Assembly: GCF_020166495.1 (NCBI RefSeq)
Contig: NZ_JAINZS010000002.1
Coordinates: 372,001 to 436,000, forward strand
DNA: 64,000 nucleotides
Source: Robertkochia aurantiaca
Lineage (GTDB): Bacteria; Bacteroidota; Bacteroidia; Flavobacteriales; Flavobacteriaceae
Direction of reading: 5' to 3'
Within the stretch, counting starts at the first letter, position 1. Every line of letters starts with the position of its first letter. A model generated the notes under the pieces. That model made no database searches and was not told the origin of the DNA. It saw nothing but the letters and a program-made list of their open reading frames with translations. A program made the position numbers and the translations under genes. Below, piece by piece: positions 18,320-26,696 of the stretch.

Positions 18320-19180
18320 TTATTGATACACCCGTACCCAATCGATTACAAAGTTTGCCGGCAGATGATCTGAATTCACCGCTCCTGCCCAGTATCCGCC
18401 GAGCTGCTGGTTGATCAGCAAATGAAAGGGCTGATCATAAGGCCACTCTGAGGGCAGGGCTCCCTCCTTTTTTTTGTAGGTGAAGGTGTTCTTTCCATTC
18501 AGATAGAACTCCAGCCTGTCGGGATACCATTCAAGAGCATATACGTTATACCTGGCCACATCGGCTGGTACCCTGGCATAGAATTCATCGTCTGTAGCCC
18601 GGTCTGAGCGTAACACATTATGAGAATGAACCGATTGCCAGATATGATCCTTGAAATTCACATATTGCATGATATCGATCTCTCCATTATTGGGATAATC
18701 ACCATATTTTTTCAATTCAGAGAGCATCCAAATGGCAGGCCATGCCCCTTTTGCCTTTTCGATGCGTGCCCTGACTTCCACACGACCATATTGAAATGCA
18801 AATTTACCCTTTGATTGTATCCCCCCGGTATGATAACGTCGCTGATCTTTAGTCTCTGTTTTATTAATGATTCCTCTCAGAAACAACTTTCCGTCATACA
18901 GTCGGAAACAATCCTCATCAGTACTCATATAACGCCCAAAGGAACTTCCTGCAGGAGGAACTTTACTCCACTTGAGGGTATCGAGATCTTCCTCTTCAAA
19001 TTCATCTTCCCAGACAAGTTTCCACTTTACATCGCCTCTTCCCCAATCCTGACGATATATATAATCATTTTCAAGTTGGTAGGGGGTGGAACATCCGCAG
19101 AGAACAACAGCTGTCAGCAAAAGAAAAACGGACCTTTTCAGGTAAAAAAAGATTAAAGCAGGTTTATAATATGATATCAT
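18320..19180 (-). CDS. GH16-family lipoprotein with altered catalytic motif
   Basis: A 286-residue lipoprotein (lipobox LCGC, Cys30) with the jelly-roll of glycoside hydrolase family 16, which cleaves beta-1,3/1,4-glucans, agar or carrageenan. Family marks: LVWEDEFEEEDLD, GGIQSKGKFAFQYGRVEVRARI, GAWPAIWML, and the C-terminal QLGGYW. The catalytic stretch reads E167-I-D169-I-M-Q172, where the normal motif has Glu in the last position as acid/base. Checked on the DNA: the codon is CAA. It may be a binding protein, a glycosynthase-like variant or an impaired enzyme. Confidence 0.85.
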   Translation of the reverse strand: MISYYKPALIFFYLKRSVFLLLTAVVLCGCSTPYQLENDYIYRQDWGRGDVKWKLVWEDEFEEEDLDTLKWSKVPPAGSSFGRYMSTDEDCFRLYDGKLFLRGIINKTETKDQRRYHTGGIQSKGKFAFQYGRVEVRARIEKAKGAWPAIWMLSELKKYGDYPNNGEIDIMQYVNFKDHIWQSVHSHNVLRSDRATDDEFYARVPADVARYNVYALEWYPDRLEFYLNGKNTFTYKKKEGALPSEWPYDQPFHLLINQQLGGYWAGAVNSDHLPANFVIDWVRVYQ

Positions 19181-19284
19181 AAGTGATTCTGTGAGGGCAG
19201 GGTCATATGAGCCCTATGCATATGAAGGTGAAAATACTACGGCCCCGGAAATTATTGTGTTAATCTTCTGCAAAACTCCTAAAA

Positions 19285-20112
19285 TTAACAAGGATCAGGC
19301 GGAGTTTTCAGATGTCGGACTAAAAATGGTGACAGATCGGCAAAAAATACTTTAGGTTCCAGCCCTGTAACCTTTTTAAAATCCCTGTTAAAATGTGCCT
19401 GATCAAAATATTGAAAAGTATGAGCCAGGCGGGTAAAACTTATTTCAGGGTGATTCACTTTCCTTTTGATCAGGCTCATAATCCGAACGATCATGATAAA
19501 ATGTTTTAACCCGTAGAACACTCTTTTCTTAAATCGATTGTTCAGAGCCTGCCTGCTGTATTCAAATTCTTCTGAAAGCTGGTTTACACTGATCATTCCT
19601 TTTGCTTCATATATTCGGGTACAAACAGAACGGATCAATTCATCTGTTTCGGGTTGTATCCTTGCTACCATAAGCTCCATAAAGTCAACAACCAGTTTCT
19701 TTATTTGCGCCTCTTCCTTCTCGTTGAGAAGTCCTGGGACCAATGCTGATTCAGCTTCCGGGTACATTCTGCCCATATCGATCACTCCTGCAGATTTTCC
19801 CATCGGAAAAAAGGCGGTATTCAACCAGGGCTGCACCTTAAGAGTGGTGAAATGCAACGTACCATTAATCTGTATTCGGAAGGGGTGTTCCACTCCCTGT
19901 ATCGTAAAAACCGGGAAGGTTAATGGGATCACCTTCTTATCTTCCCCATAAATGAAGCTGGAATTCAACTCCCTGAAGATAACCAGGTCATGGCACCCAT
20001 CATCTACAACAGGGATGTAGGGTGAATCCCTGCTTTCGAAAGAACAGAAGTAACATTCCCTGAAATAAGGGGTAAGGTGTTCGGGAAGCGATATGGATTT
20101 TATCGAATTCAA
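19285..20112 (-). CDS. AraC-family transcriptional regulator
   Basis: A 275-residue regulator with an N-terminal sensor domain resembling DUF6597 (LPEHLTPYFRECYFCSFES) and a C-terminal AraC double helix-turn-helix: ISVNQLSEEFEYSRQALNNRFKK (first) and ISFTRLAHTFQYFDQAHFNRDFKKVTG (second). It is divergent from the amine oxidase operon with a 115-base intergenic region, so that operon is the most likely target. The ligand is unknown. Confidence 0.87.
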   Translation of the reverse strand: MNSIKSISLPEHLTPYFRECYFCSFESRDSPYIPVVDDGCHDLVIFRELNSSFIYGEDKKVIPLTFPVFTIQGVEHPFRIQINGTLHFTTLKVQPWLNTAFFPMGKSAGVIDMGRMYPEAESALVPGLLNEKEEAQIKKLVVDFMELMVARIQPETDELIRSVCTRIYEAKGMISVNQLSEEFEYSRQALNNRFKKRVFYGLKHFIMIVRIMSLIKRKVNHPEISFTRLAHTFQYFDQAHFNRDFKKVTGLEPKVFFADLSPFLVRHLKTPPDPC

Positions 20113-20227
20113 TTATGAAGCCTCATGTTGTAAAAGTATTGTTTTTTTTCATTGTTTTTTCCTATCTTTTAAGGTACCCTTCAGAACTTATCCTGCTGAA
20201 AAACAAGCAATCAACCAACCACCAATT

Positions 20228-21706
20228 ATGAATAAACAATCAAACAACAATCTTAGCAGGAAGGATTTTTTAAAACAATTTGGTCTCTCTGTGGGCGCTC
20301 TGTACGCCGGGGCCATGTTACACCCTTTAAGTGCGAGTGACCGCATCTTTGACAGTACCACCCAGGCAAAGAACGTACTGGTTATTGGTGCGGGTCTGGC
20401 TGGTCTGTCTGCTGCCATGGAACTCAGGAAAGCAGGTCATAACGTCACTCTGCTTGAGGCCAGAGACCGGCCCGGCGGGCGCGTTTCGACTGTAAGAGAT
20501 GAATTCGCAGACGGGCTTTATGTCGATGAAGGTGCGGTAGGCTATTCAAAATCGTATACCCTGGCCAATGAGTACATCAAAAAATACAATCTTGAAGGAG
20601 CTCCGTGGGCGTTCCCTGATGAGCCTATCACCTATATTCTAAATGGCGAGGTGATGTCTGTAAGTCCCGGGGAACAGGTAAACTGGCCCTATGACCTTAC
20701 AGAAGAGGAACAGCAGCTCGGCCCCATGGGAATAGTTCAGAAATACATTATCGACACCTTACCGCCGGAGATCAGCGAACCCTCGAACTGGGATAAAGAG
20801 CCTTTGATTTCGATGGATCAGCAATCGCTGGCTGAATATCTCAAAGAGCAGGGAGCGAGTGACGGTGCGGTTGAACTGATGAAGAATACCCAGTGGTTCG
20901 CTGCAGTACCCACAGAGACATCTGCTCTCTCCATGGCGGTGAGCGATTTCGGATTATTTATGAGTGCCATGCCTTTTGTTCTTGTGGGAGGTAATGATCA
21001 ATTACCCCGGGCCATGGCAAAAGAATTAGGAGATGTCGTACAATATCGAAAACCTGTCAAAGAGGTCGTCACAGAAGGAGAAAAAGTGATGGTTACCACC
21101 GAAAACAATGAAACCTTAAGTGCCGATTACGTCATCTGTACCGTCCCGCTTAAGGTAACCGAAAAGATCAGCTTCACCCCTCCCCTTTCTGAAGCAAAAC
21201 AAAGAGCCGTTTCAGAAGTACCTGTCTTGCACCTTACCAGGGCCTACTTCCAGGTAGAACAACCTTTCTGGCAACAGAAAAACCTTTCGGGGATGGCTTT
21301 TACCGATCTTAAGGCAGGGCAGGTCATACCCCATCTCAATGCTGATCGTCCTTCTGAAAATCCAGCCATACTGGAAAGCTATACTGCCGGAAAACAGGCC
21401 GAGACCCTGGCTGAAATGAAGGCAGAAACCCTGATAAACACTGTGGGGGAAAGTATGGAAAAGGTGCATCCGGGTACTCAGGATCACTTGCAAAAGACCT
21501 ATATAAAGGCGTGGGGGAAAGACCCGTATGCTTTGGGAGGCCCCAGTTTTCCGGCACCGGGCGATGTTAGTCAGCATCTCAAGGCATTACAGCAACCCGA
21601 GGGTCGTATCTATTTTGCCGGAGAACATACCAGCATATTGCGCAGTACCATGGAAGGAGCGTTGCGCTCGGGTGCAAGAGCCGCCAAAGAGATTCACGAG
21701 ATGTAA
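20228..21706 (+). CDS. FAD-dependent amine oxidase, Tat-exported
   Basis: Flavin monoamine-oxidase-family enzyme (492 aa). The frame opens at 20093, but ATG 20228 yields MNKQSNNNLSRKDFLKQFG, a twin-arginine-like signal with Arg-Lys in place of Arg-Arg. FAD motif VLVIGAGLAGLSAA at about 57; LEARDRPGGRVST follows; the C-terminal FAD segment is YFAGEHTSILRSTMEGALRSGARAA. Probably acts in the periplasm on an amine or phytoene/carotenoid-like substrate; amine oxidase is favoured. First gene of an operon with hemerythrin, SDR and HAD genes (gaps 11, 8 and 11 bases). Confidence 0.86.
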   Translation: MNKQSNNNLSRKDFLKQFGLSVGALYAGAMLHPLSASDRIFDSTTQAKNVLVIGAGLAGLSAAMELRKAGHNVTLLEARDRPGGRVSTVRDEFADGLYVDEGAVGYSKSYTLANEYIKKYNLEGAPWAFPDEPITYILNGEVMSVSPGEQVNWPYDLTEEEQQLGPMGIVQKYIIDTLPPEISEPSNWDKEPLISMDQQSLAEYLKEQGASDGAVELMKNTQWFAAVPTETSALSMAVSDFGLFMSAMPFVLVGGNDQLPRAMAKELGDVVQYRKPVKEVVTEGEKVMVTTENNETLSADYVICTVPLKVTEKISFTPPLSEAKQRAVSEVPVLHLTRAYFQVEQPFWQQKNLSGMAFTDLKAGQVIPHLNADRPSENPAILESYTAGKQAETLAEMKAETLINTVGESMEKVHPGTQDHLQKTYIKAWGKDPYALGGPSFPAPGDVSQHLKALQQPEGRIYFAGEHTSILRSTMEGALRSGARAAKEIHEM

Positions 21707-21717
21707 AACCTTTACAT

Positions 21718-22152
21718 ATGAACATATTCGAAGCACTCAGAGAAGACCACGATATACAGCGTAAGCTTCTCGATCAACTTACAGACACCTCCGGAGAAAC
21801 AGAAACCCGGAAAGCCGTATTCTCAAAACTCAAAAAGGAGCTACGGGTGCACGCAGATGCTGAAGAACGCTATTTCTATAAACCCATGATATCGAAAGAC
21901 CTGACCCAGGACAAGGCCAGACACAGCATCGCAGAACATCACGATATCGATGAACTCCTGGAGAATCTTGAGAGTACCGACATGAGCTCTCCTGCCTGGT
22001 TGCGATCGGCCAAAGACCTGAAAGAAATGGTAACCCATCATCTTGACGAAGAAGAACACGAAGTATTTCAGTTGGCCGGCAAAGCCCTTGATGATAACCA
22101 GAAACAGAAACTGGCCGATACTTATCGGGATTATGTAAATAAAAACAGATAA
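21718..22152 (+). CDS. Hemerythrin HHE-domain protein
   Basis: A 144-residue cytoplasmic four-helix protein with the di-iron ligand set of hemerythrin HHE proteins: EDHD near the start, HADAEERYFY in the second helix, EHHDIDELL in the third, and HHLDEEEHEVF in the fourth. HHE proteins bind O2 or NO, or repair iron-sulfur clusters. Co-transcribed with the upstream oxidase (11-base gap), which would link it to oxygen or peroxide from the flavoenzyme; that link is inference. Confidence 0.85.
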   Translation: MNIFEALREDHDIQRKLLDQLTDTSGETETRKAVFSKLKKELRVHADAEERYFYKPMISKDLTQDKARHSIAEHHDIDELLENLESTDMSSPAWLRSAKDLKEMVTHHLDEEEHEVFQLAGKALDDNQKQKLADTYRDYVNKNR

Positions 22153-22160
22153 AATAAACG

Positions 22161-22949
22161 ATGGAATTAAAAGGAAAAAAAGTACTGATCACAGGTGGAA
22201 GTGCCGGGATCGGAAAAGCGATCATAAAAAAACTTCATGACCAGGGAGTAAATGAATTTGCTACCATGGGAAGAAGACTCGAACCGCTGAATACCCTGAG
22301 AGATGATTTTCCCGACTGCGAAATCCTGACCGTGCAGGGAGATGTTTCAAAAATCGACGACCTGAACCGACTCATAAACACAGTACGAGAGAAGTGGGAT
22401 AAGATCGATATTCTCATCAACAATGCGGGAGTGGTCAGTGCCGCTCCGCTACAGGAAATGACCGATGACGACATACAGAACCAGATCACTATTAACCTGA
22501 CGGCGGTCGCTTTATTGACCAAAAGAGCCTTGCCTTTACTTCAGAACAGCTCTGAGGCTGCGATCGTCAACGTTTCTTCCGGTCTCGGATACGTCGCTAT
22601 GCCGTTTTACAGTGTATACGCTGCCACTAAGGCCGGTCTGCGCCAGTTTTCTGATGCGCTCAGAAGAGAGTTGATACGCGGGAATATACACGTGATGACC
22701 GTCTATCCGACGGCTACCGACACCGATATGATGAAAACCGCTAATGCCCCTGATATGGATAGTCCTGAAAAGGTCGCCGACCATACCATAGAGGGCCTGA
22801 GAGAGGGCGCGATCAATGTGATTCTTGGAGGAGAGGAGAAAAAACAACAGATAAAATTAAACCAGCAGGAGCCTGAAAAAGTAGACCAGATGATGGCATC
22901 TCAATACGATGCCCTAAAATCAGGTACGAAGAACCATCGGGCCATGTAA
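22161..22949 (+). CDS. SDR-family oxidoreductase
   Basis: Classical short-chain dehydrogenase (262 aa). NAD(P) motif TGGSAGIGKA, the NNAG motif, catalytic Ser in VNVSSGLG and Tyr/Lys in YAATK are all intact. The C-terminal ~40 residues are charged and helical (EEKKQQIKLNQQEPEK). The substrate is unknown. Third gene of the amine oxidase operon. Confidence 0.87.
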   Translation: MELKGKKVLITGGSAGIGKAIIKKLHDQGVNEFATMGRRLEPLNTLRDDFPDCEILTVQGDVSKIDDLNRLINTVREKWDKIDILINNAGVVSAAPLQEMTDDDIQNQITINLTAVALLTKRALPLLQNSSEAAIVNVSSGLGYVAMPFYSVYAATKAGLRQFSDALRRELIRGNIHVMTVYPTATDTDMMKTANAPDMDSPEKVADHTIEGLREGAINVILGGEEKKQQIKLNQQEPEKVDQMMASQYDALKSGTKNHRAM

Positions 22950-22960
22950 ACTGACAGAAA

Positions 22961-23632
22961 ATGAGTAAAAAACCTGAATTGATCATATTTGATATAAATG
23001 AGACACTTCTTGACATGGAGCCTCTTAAAAAGGCCATCGAAGATGAACTCGGAACAGAAAGGGCTTCGGAGCTCTGGTTTCTGAACCTTTTGAAATATGC
23101 CATGATCGAATCCCTGACCGGGAGTTATGTGAGCTTTGATGAGTTGGGAGCAGCTGTTCTGAAGATGTTAGCCGATCGCTTTGGTAAATCATTAACCGAC
23201 AAAAGATCTGAAGAGATCATGAACATGATCACCTCTTTGCCTGCTCATGATGATGTGGCTGATACTCTGCAGACACTAAGAAAAGAAGGCTATAAACTGG
23301 TGGCGCTGACCAACGGATCTGAAGTAACGCTTAAAAAGCAACTTAAGAATGCAGACCTGCTGAATCTGTTTGACAGCTACTACAGCGTCGAAAGCGTTCA
23401 AAAATACAAACCCCACCCTGACACCTATCATTATGTGCTTTCGGCTATGCAGACTGACCCCGAGAAGAGCATGATGGTGGCGGCCCATGCCTGGGATATC
23501 TACGGGGCACAGAAATCAGGGCTGCAGACTGCCTTTATAAAGAGACCGGGAAATGCGCTTTATCCTTTACAGAATAAACCGCAATGGGTGGTGAAAGATC
23601 TTAAAGAGTTCAAAGATCAACTTCTGAAATAA
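22961..23632 (+). CDS. HAD-family hydrolase (haloacid dehalogenase type II)
   Basis: A 223-residue HAD hydrolase. Motif I is FDINETLLDM (nucleophile Asp), motif II LTNGSE, motif III Lys in QKYKPHPDTY, and motif IV-like HAWDIYGAQKSG. The layout matches L-2-haloacid dehalogenases, though a phosphatase role cannot be excluded. Last gene of the operon; no terminator is seen. Confidence 0.85.
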   Translation: MSKKPELIIFDINETLLDMEPLKKAIEDELGTERASELWFLNLLKYAMIESLTGSYVSFDELGAAVLKMLADRFGKSLTDKRSEEIMNMITSLPAHDDVADTLQTLRKEGYKLVALTNGSEVTLKKQLKNADLLNLFDSYYSVESVQKYKPHPDTYHYVLSAMQTDPEKSMMVAAHAWDIYGAQKSGLQTAFIKRPGNALYPLQNKPQWVVKDLKEFKDQLLK

Positions 23633-23786
23633 CAACATCTGACAATTCCCTGATTTTATGGGCTTATACCCGTCTAATAACGGCATCGGAATTGATTCAT
23701 TAAACTATGAAAGATGTTTACTTCATTGTTATTTCACATGCTCAGACTTTCTTCCCAACAAAAGGGTTAAATGCGAAACGATACGC

Positions 23787-23939
23787 TTATTGATTGACAA
23801 TAAACGCGTGTATCACTCCGGGTATCCAACCGATCAGTGTCAGGACAATGCTTACCAAAAATGTAGCTCCGACACCGTGGTTCATAAAAACCGCAAGAGG
23901 TGGTAAAAGAATGTTTAATATAATGGTTAGTAATGACAT
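23787..23939 (-). CDS. YqaE/Pmp3-family small membrane protein
   Basis: A 50-residue protein read directly from the minus strand: MSLLTIILNILLPPLAVF, then a short loop with GVGATF, then LVSIVLTLIGWIPGVIHAF. This is the Pmp3/YqaE (UPF0057) pattern, a two-helix membrane protein induced by stress and thought to affect membrane potential. It is too short for usual ORF cut-offs. A 158-base gap separates it from the DUF421 gene, both on the minus strand. Confidence 0.85.
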   Translation of the reverse strand: MSLLTIILNILLPPLAVFMNHGVGATFLVSIVLTLIGWIPGVIHAFIVNQ

Positions 23940-24097
23940 GATGACTGATTTATTGATTTAGAAATTACAGATCGTATGAACCTGCCTTCTTATAAGGTAC
24001 AAAATATTTCAACCAAAACTCCCCTAAATCACTAACTTTAAGACATCTGAAACCTTCCTTTAAAATTGATCCGAATAGATTATATATAACCTCCATT

Positions 24098-24646
24098 TTA
24101 TATTCCCTTATACTCACTTTCCGGATCTTTGATGACATCTTTTAACAGCCAGTCGGCCACTTCCTTTTCAGGGTTGCTCGTGTGCAGTACCGCAATATCA
24201 CCTGTGGTTTCAAATATGACTGCTTTCACCTCCGATAATTCTATTACGTTGGCTTCTCTGAGCTTTGAGCGAAGATCTCCTTTTGTAACCCTTGCTCGCT
24301 TAAGGTTCTGTTCTAAGATATGCTCCCCATCCATAAGGAGCAGAGGCTGATTGTCTACCATCCTCCGGAAGCGTTTACTACGTCGAAAAAAAGCAGCCGT
24401 AAGCTGAAAACTATAAATAGCCAGTAACCCCACTATGCCCTCAAACAGCGAAACACTGGAAGAGAGAACCGTGGTAGCGATCATAGATCCCACCGCCACC
24501 GTCATCGCAAAATCAAAACTCGACATCTTGGAAAAACTTCTTTTACCAAAAACCCTGGTATAAATAATTACCGCAAGATATATTCCTAAAGCGGTCAACA
24601 CTATTGCCAAGGCATCTTCAGGGGTGCTTACAAACCATTTTTTCAT
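24098..24646 (-). CDS. DUF421 (YetF-like) membrane protein
   Basis: A 182-residue protein with three N-terminal membrane helices and a soluble C-terminal domain. DUF421 marks: IYTRVFGKRSFSKMSSFDFAMTVAVGSMIATT, shown by RVFGKRSFSKMSSFDF, and the C-terminal LLLMDGEHILEQNLKRARVT. The family includes YetF and spore-related proteins; no molecular function is established. Divergent from the Cys-rich copper protein. Confidence 0.85.
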   Translation of the reverse strand: MKKWFVSTPEDALAIVLTALGIYLAVIIYTRVFGKRSFSKMSSFDFAMTVAVGSMIATTVLSSSVSLFEGIVGLLAIYSFQLTAAFFRRSKRFRRMVDNQPLLLMDGEHILEQNLKRARVTKGDLRSKLREANVIELSEVKAVIFETTGDIAVLHTSNPEKEVADWLLKDVIKDPESEYKGI

Positions 24647-24729
24647 ATTGCTGTTCCATTAAAAATTATTAACTGAAAATTACAGAAGGGGAAATGTCAC
24701 CATGCACTAACACCCGGTCTATTAAGGGT

Positions 24730-24759
24730 TTGTTAATTAGTGGCACGGCTTTACTTTAA
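24730..24759 (+). promoter_or_regulatory. Bacteroidota-type promoter for the Cys-rich protein gene
   Basis: TTG at 24730, a 19-base spacer and TACTTTAA at 24752-24759, close to the Bacteroidota sigma-factor consensus TTG / TAnnTTTG. It ends 36 bases before the ATG at 24796. Confidence 0.45.
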
Positions 24760-24795
24760 TTCGTAAGTTACTGAAAACCAATTTAATACACCCTT

Positions 24796-25119
24796 ATGAA
24801 AAATAAAGAATTTCTCATCGCTTTATCCGATTGTGCCAAGGCATGTAATCATTGTGCTGACGCCTGTCTGGACGAAAAAGAAATCGATAAAATGGTCTCC
24901 TGTATACGACAGGACCGTATCTGTGCTGAAGTGTGTCAGGCATTACATAATATTCTGCTTGTCTCAGCTGCCAACGCCGACCGATTGGTCGAATACTGCC
25001 GCGAAGTCTGTAAATCCTGTGCCGACGAATGCGACCAGCATGAAAATGACCACTGTAAAGATTGTGCACGTGCCTGCCGTACCTGTGTAAAAGCTTGTGA
25101 TGCTTTCCTGAACTCCTGA
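24796..25119 (+). CDS. Cys-rich four-helix copper-binding protein (Csp-like)
   Basis: A 107-residue protein with 16 cysteines arranged mainly as Cx3C and Cx2C along helices (DCAKACNHCADAC, CKDCARACRTCVKAC). This is the DUF326/copper storage protein (Csp) pattern, whose four-helix bundle is lined with Cys to hold many Cu(I) ions. No signal peptide is present, so it is cytosolic. Likely role: copper buffering. Followed by a DUF2383 gene. Confidence 0.85.
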   Translation: MKNKEFLIALSDCAKACNHCADACLDEKEIDKMVSCIRQDRICAEVCQALHNILLVSAANADRLVEYCREVCKSCADECDQHENDHCKDCARACRTCVKACDAFLNS

Positions 25120-25184
25120 TCGAAATAGAGCCGAACACCCTTTTCCTGCTGCATTAACCAATAGAAAACCAAAATCAATTAATC

Positions 25185-25637
25185 ATGGAAAAAAGCGAAA
25201 TTAAATCCGTTATCAATGATCTCATCCGGAAAAACCTGGATGCCCAAAAAGGTTATCAAAAAGCTGCCGACCAGGCTGATGATGCCCAGTTAAAAAGCTT
25301 CTTTAGGAAACAATCAACGCAGCGCGCTGATTTTGCAGGAAGATTGCGTGAAGAAGCTTCTAAACACGTTTCAGCCGACGACCTGGATACTGAAGGCAGT
25401 GCCAAAGGAAGTATGCACCGAACCTGGATGGATATCAAAGCGGCTCTTTCATCTGATGATGATGAAGCCATGCTAGAAGAATGCCTTCGCGGGGATAAAG
25501 CCAGTCTGGAAGAGTACGAAGATGTACTGAGCGATCATGATCAACTTCCCGAGAATCTGCGACAAACAATTACATCACAATTGATCAATCTTAAAGGAAC
25601 CCTGAACGAAGTGGAACACCTCGAAGACCTGCACTGA
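25185..25637 (+). CDS. DUF2383/PA2169-type four-helix-bundle protein
   Basis: A 150-residue helical protein with ferritin-like architecture: VINDLIRKNLDAQKGYQKAADQA, SFFRKQSTQRADFAGRL, EGSAKGSMHRTWMDIK, and MLEECLRGDKASLEEYEDVL. Members of the family are stress-linked and of unknown function. Probably co-transcribed with the Cys-rich gene (65-base gap). A terminator follows 23 bases after the stop. Confidence 0.82.
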   Translation: MEKSEIKSVINDLIRKNLDAQKGYQKAADQADDAQLKSFFRKQSTQRADFAGRLREEASKHVSADDLDTEGSAKGSMHRTWMDIKAALSSDDDEAMLEECLRGDKASLEEYEDVLSDHDQLPENLRQTITSQLINLKGTLNEVEHLEDLH

Positions 25638-25660
25638 TCGGGAATTAATCCTCCTGAATT

Positions 25661-25685
25661 AAAAGCCCAACCCGGGCTTTTTTTC
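25661..25685 (+). terminator. Rho-independent terminator after DUF2383 gene
   Basis: AAAAGCCC / GGGCTTTT stem closing a short loop, followed by a T-run on the plus strand. Confidence 0.85.
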
Positions 25686-25793
25686 TTAATCCCCATAGAA
25701 CCGGGAAAAGCAGATTAATCCAGTGGCATAGCAACAGAGCATAATGCCTCTTAATTTATGATGAATTGCCTATCTTACTTAAAAAATAGGGGC

Positions 25794-26561
25794 ATGAAAG
25801 TTATAACCTGGAATATAAACGGAATTCGGGCGGTAGTAAAAAAAGATTTCTTTGAGATCATAGATGACCTGGATCCTGACGTGCTTTGTCTGCAGGAAAC
25901 CAAGGCCCAGGAATCGGAAACGGAAAAAGCGTTAACGCCACTGCTGGAAGATTATAAGGCGAGCTTCAGTGCTGCCGAAAGAAAAGGATATTCAGGCACT
26001 GCGACCCTCAGCAAAAAGGAGCCTGTGTCAACATCAGAAGGAATGAATAAGCAAGAGCATGATGAGGAGGGCAGGATCATCTGTACAGAGTTCGAAAACT
26101 TTTACCTGGTCAATGTCTATATCCCAAATTCAGGGAGCGAACTCAACCGTCTTGATTACCGGGAAGAATGGGATAAAGATTTTCTTTCCTATTTGAAAGA
26201 TCTGGAAGCTAAGAAACCGGTGGTGGTTTGCGGCGACCTCAATGTGGCACACCAGGCCATCGACCTTAAAAACGACAAATCCAACTACAACAAGACGGCC
26301 GGATACACCCAGACCGAGATCGATGGTATGACCCGAATGCTGGAAAGCGGATTTATCGATGTATTTCGTCATTTCAATCCCGATACCGAGGCATACACGT
26401 ACTGGAGCTACCGTTTTAATGCCAGAAAGAAGAACATAGGATGGCGGCTTGATTACTTTCTGGTAAGTGAATCACTGATCGATAAAGTAAAAAATATCGA
26501 GATCCTTTCAGAAATTAAAGGCTCTGACCATTGCCCGGTTTCCCTGGAAATAGAAGATTGA
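25794..26561 (+). CDS. xth: Exodeoxyribonuclease III
   Basis: AP endonuclease / 3'-5' exonuclease for base excision repair. The frame opens at 25758, but ATG 25794 gives the standard N-terminus MKVITWNINGIRA (255 aa). Active-site motifs: LCLQETKAQE, the central VNVYIPNSG, GDLNVAHQAIDLKN, GYTQTEIDGM, and the C-terminal GSDHCPV with catalytic His. Single gene, convergent with the ABC transporter operon. Confidence 0.93.
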   Translation: MKVITWNINGIRAVVKKDFFEIIDDLDPDVLCLQETKAQESETEKALTPLLEDYKASFSAAERKGYSGTATLSKKEPVSTSEGMNKQEHDEEGRIICTEFENFYLVNVYIPNSGSELNRLDYREEWDKDFLSYLKDLEAKKPVVVCGDLNVAHQAIDLKNDKSNYNKTAGYTQTEIDGMTRMLESGFIDVFRHFNPDTEAYTYWSYRFNARKKNIGWRLDYFLVSESLIDKVKNIEILSEIKGSDHCPVSLEIED

Positions 26562-26585
26562 TTTTTCTGATCAGTTATCTTAACA

Positions 26586-26637
26586 AGGTCTGTCCCGGCT
26601 TGCTTTTACTTGAAAAGAAACCTCCCGGAACAGACCT
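26586..26637. terminator. Inverted repeat between convergent genes
   Basis: 13-base arms (AGGTCTGTCCCGG and its near-exact complement, one mismatch) around a 26-base loop, between xth and the FtsX permease gene. No long T-run is attached. A bidirectional terminator or a protein-binding palindrome are both possible. Confidence 0.45.
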
Positions 26638-26696
26638 CGGTATATAAATATGCAGTCTCGAAATATTAAAAATTTTTCCGTTCTGCCTGCTGCCGG

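Noticed and set aside
23658-23906. 82-aa plus-strand frame
   Set aside because: Antisense to the YqaE/Pmp3 gene, which is clearly the coding strand.
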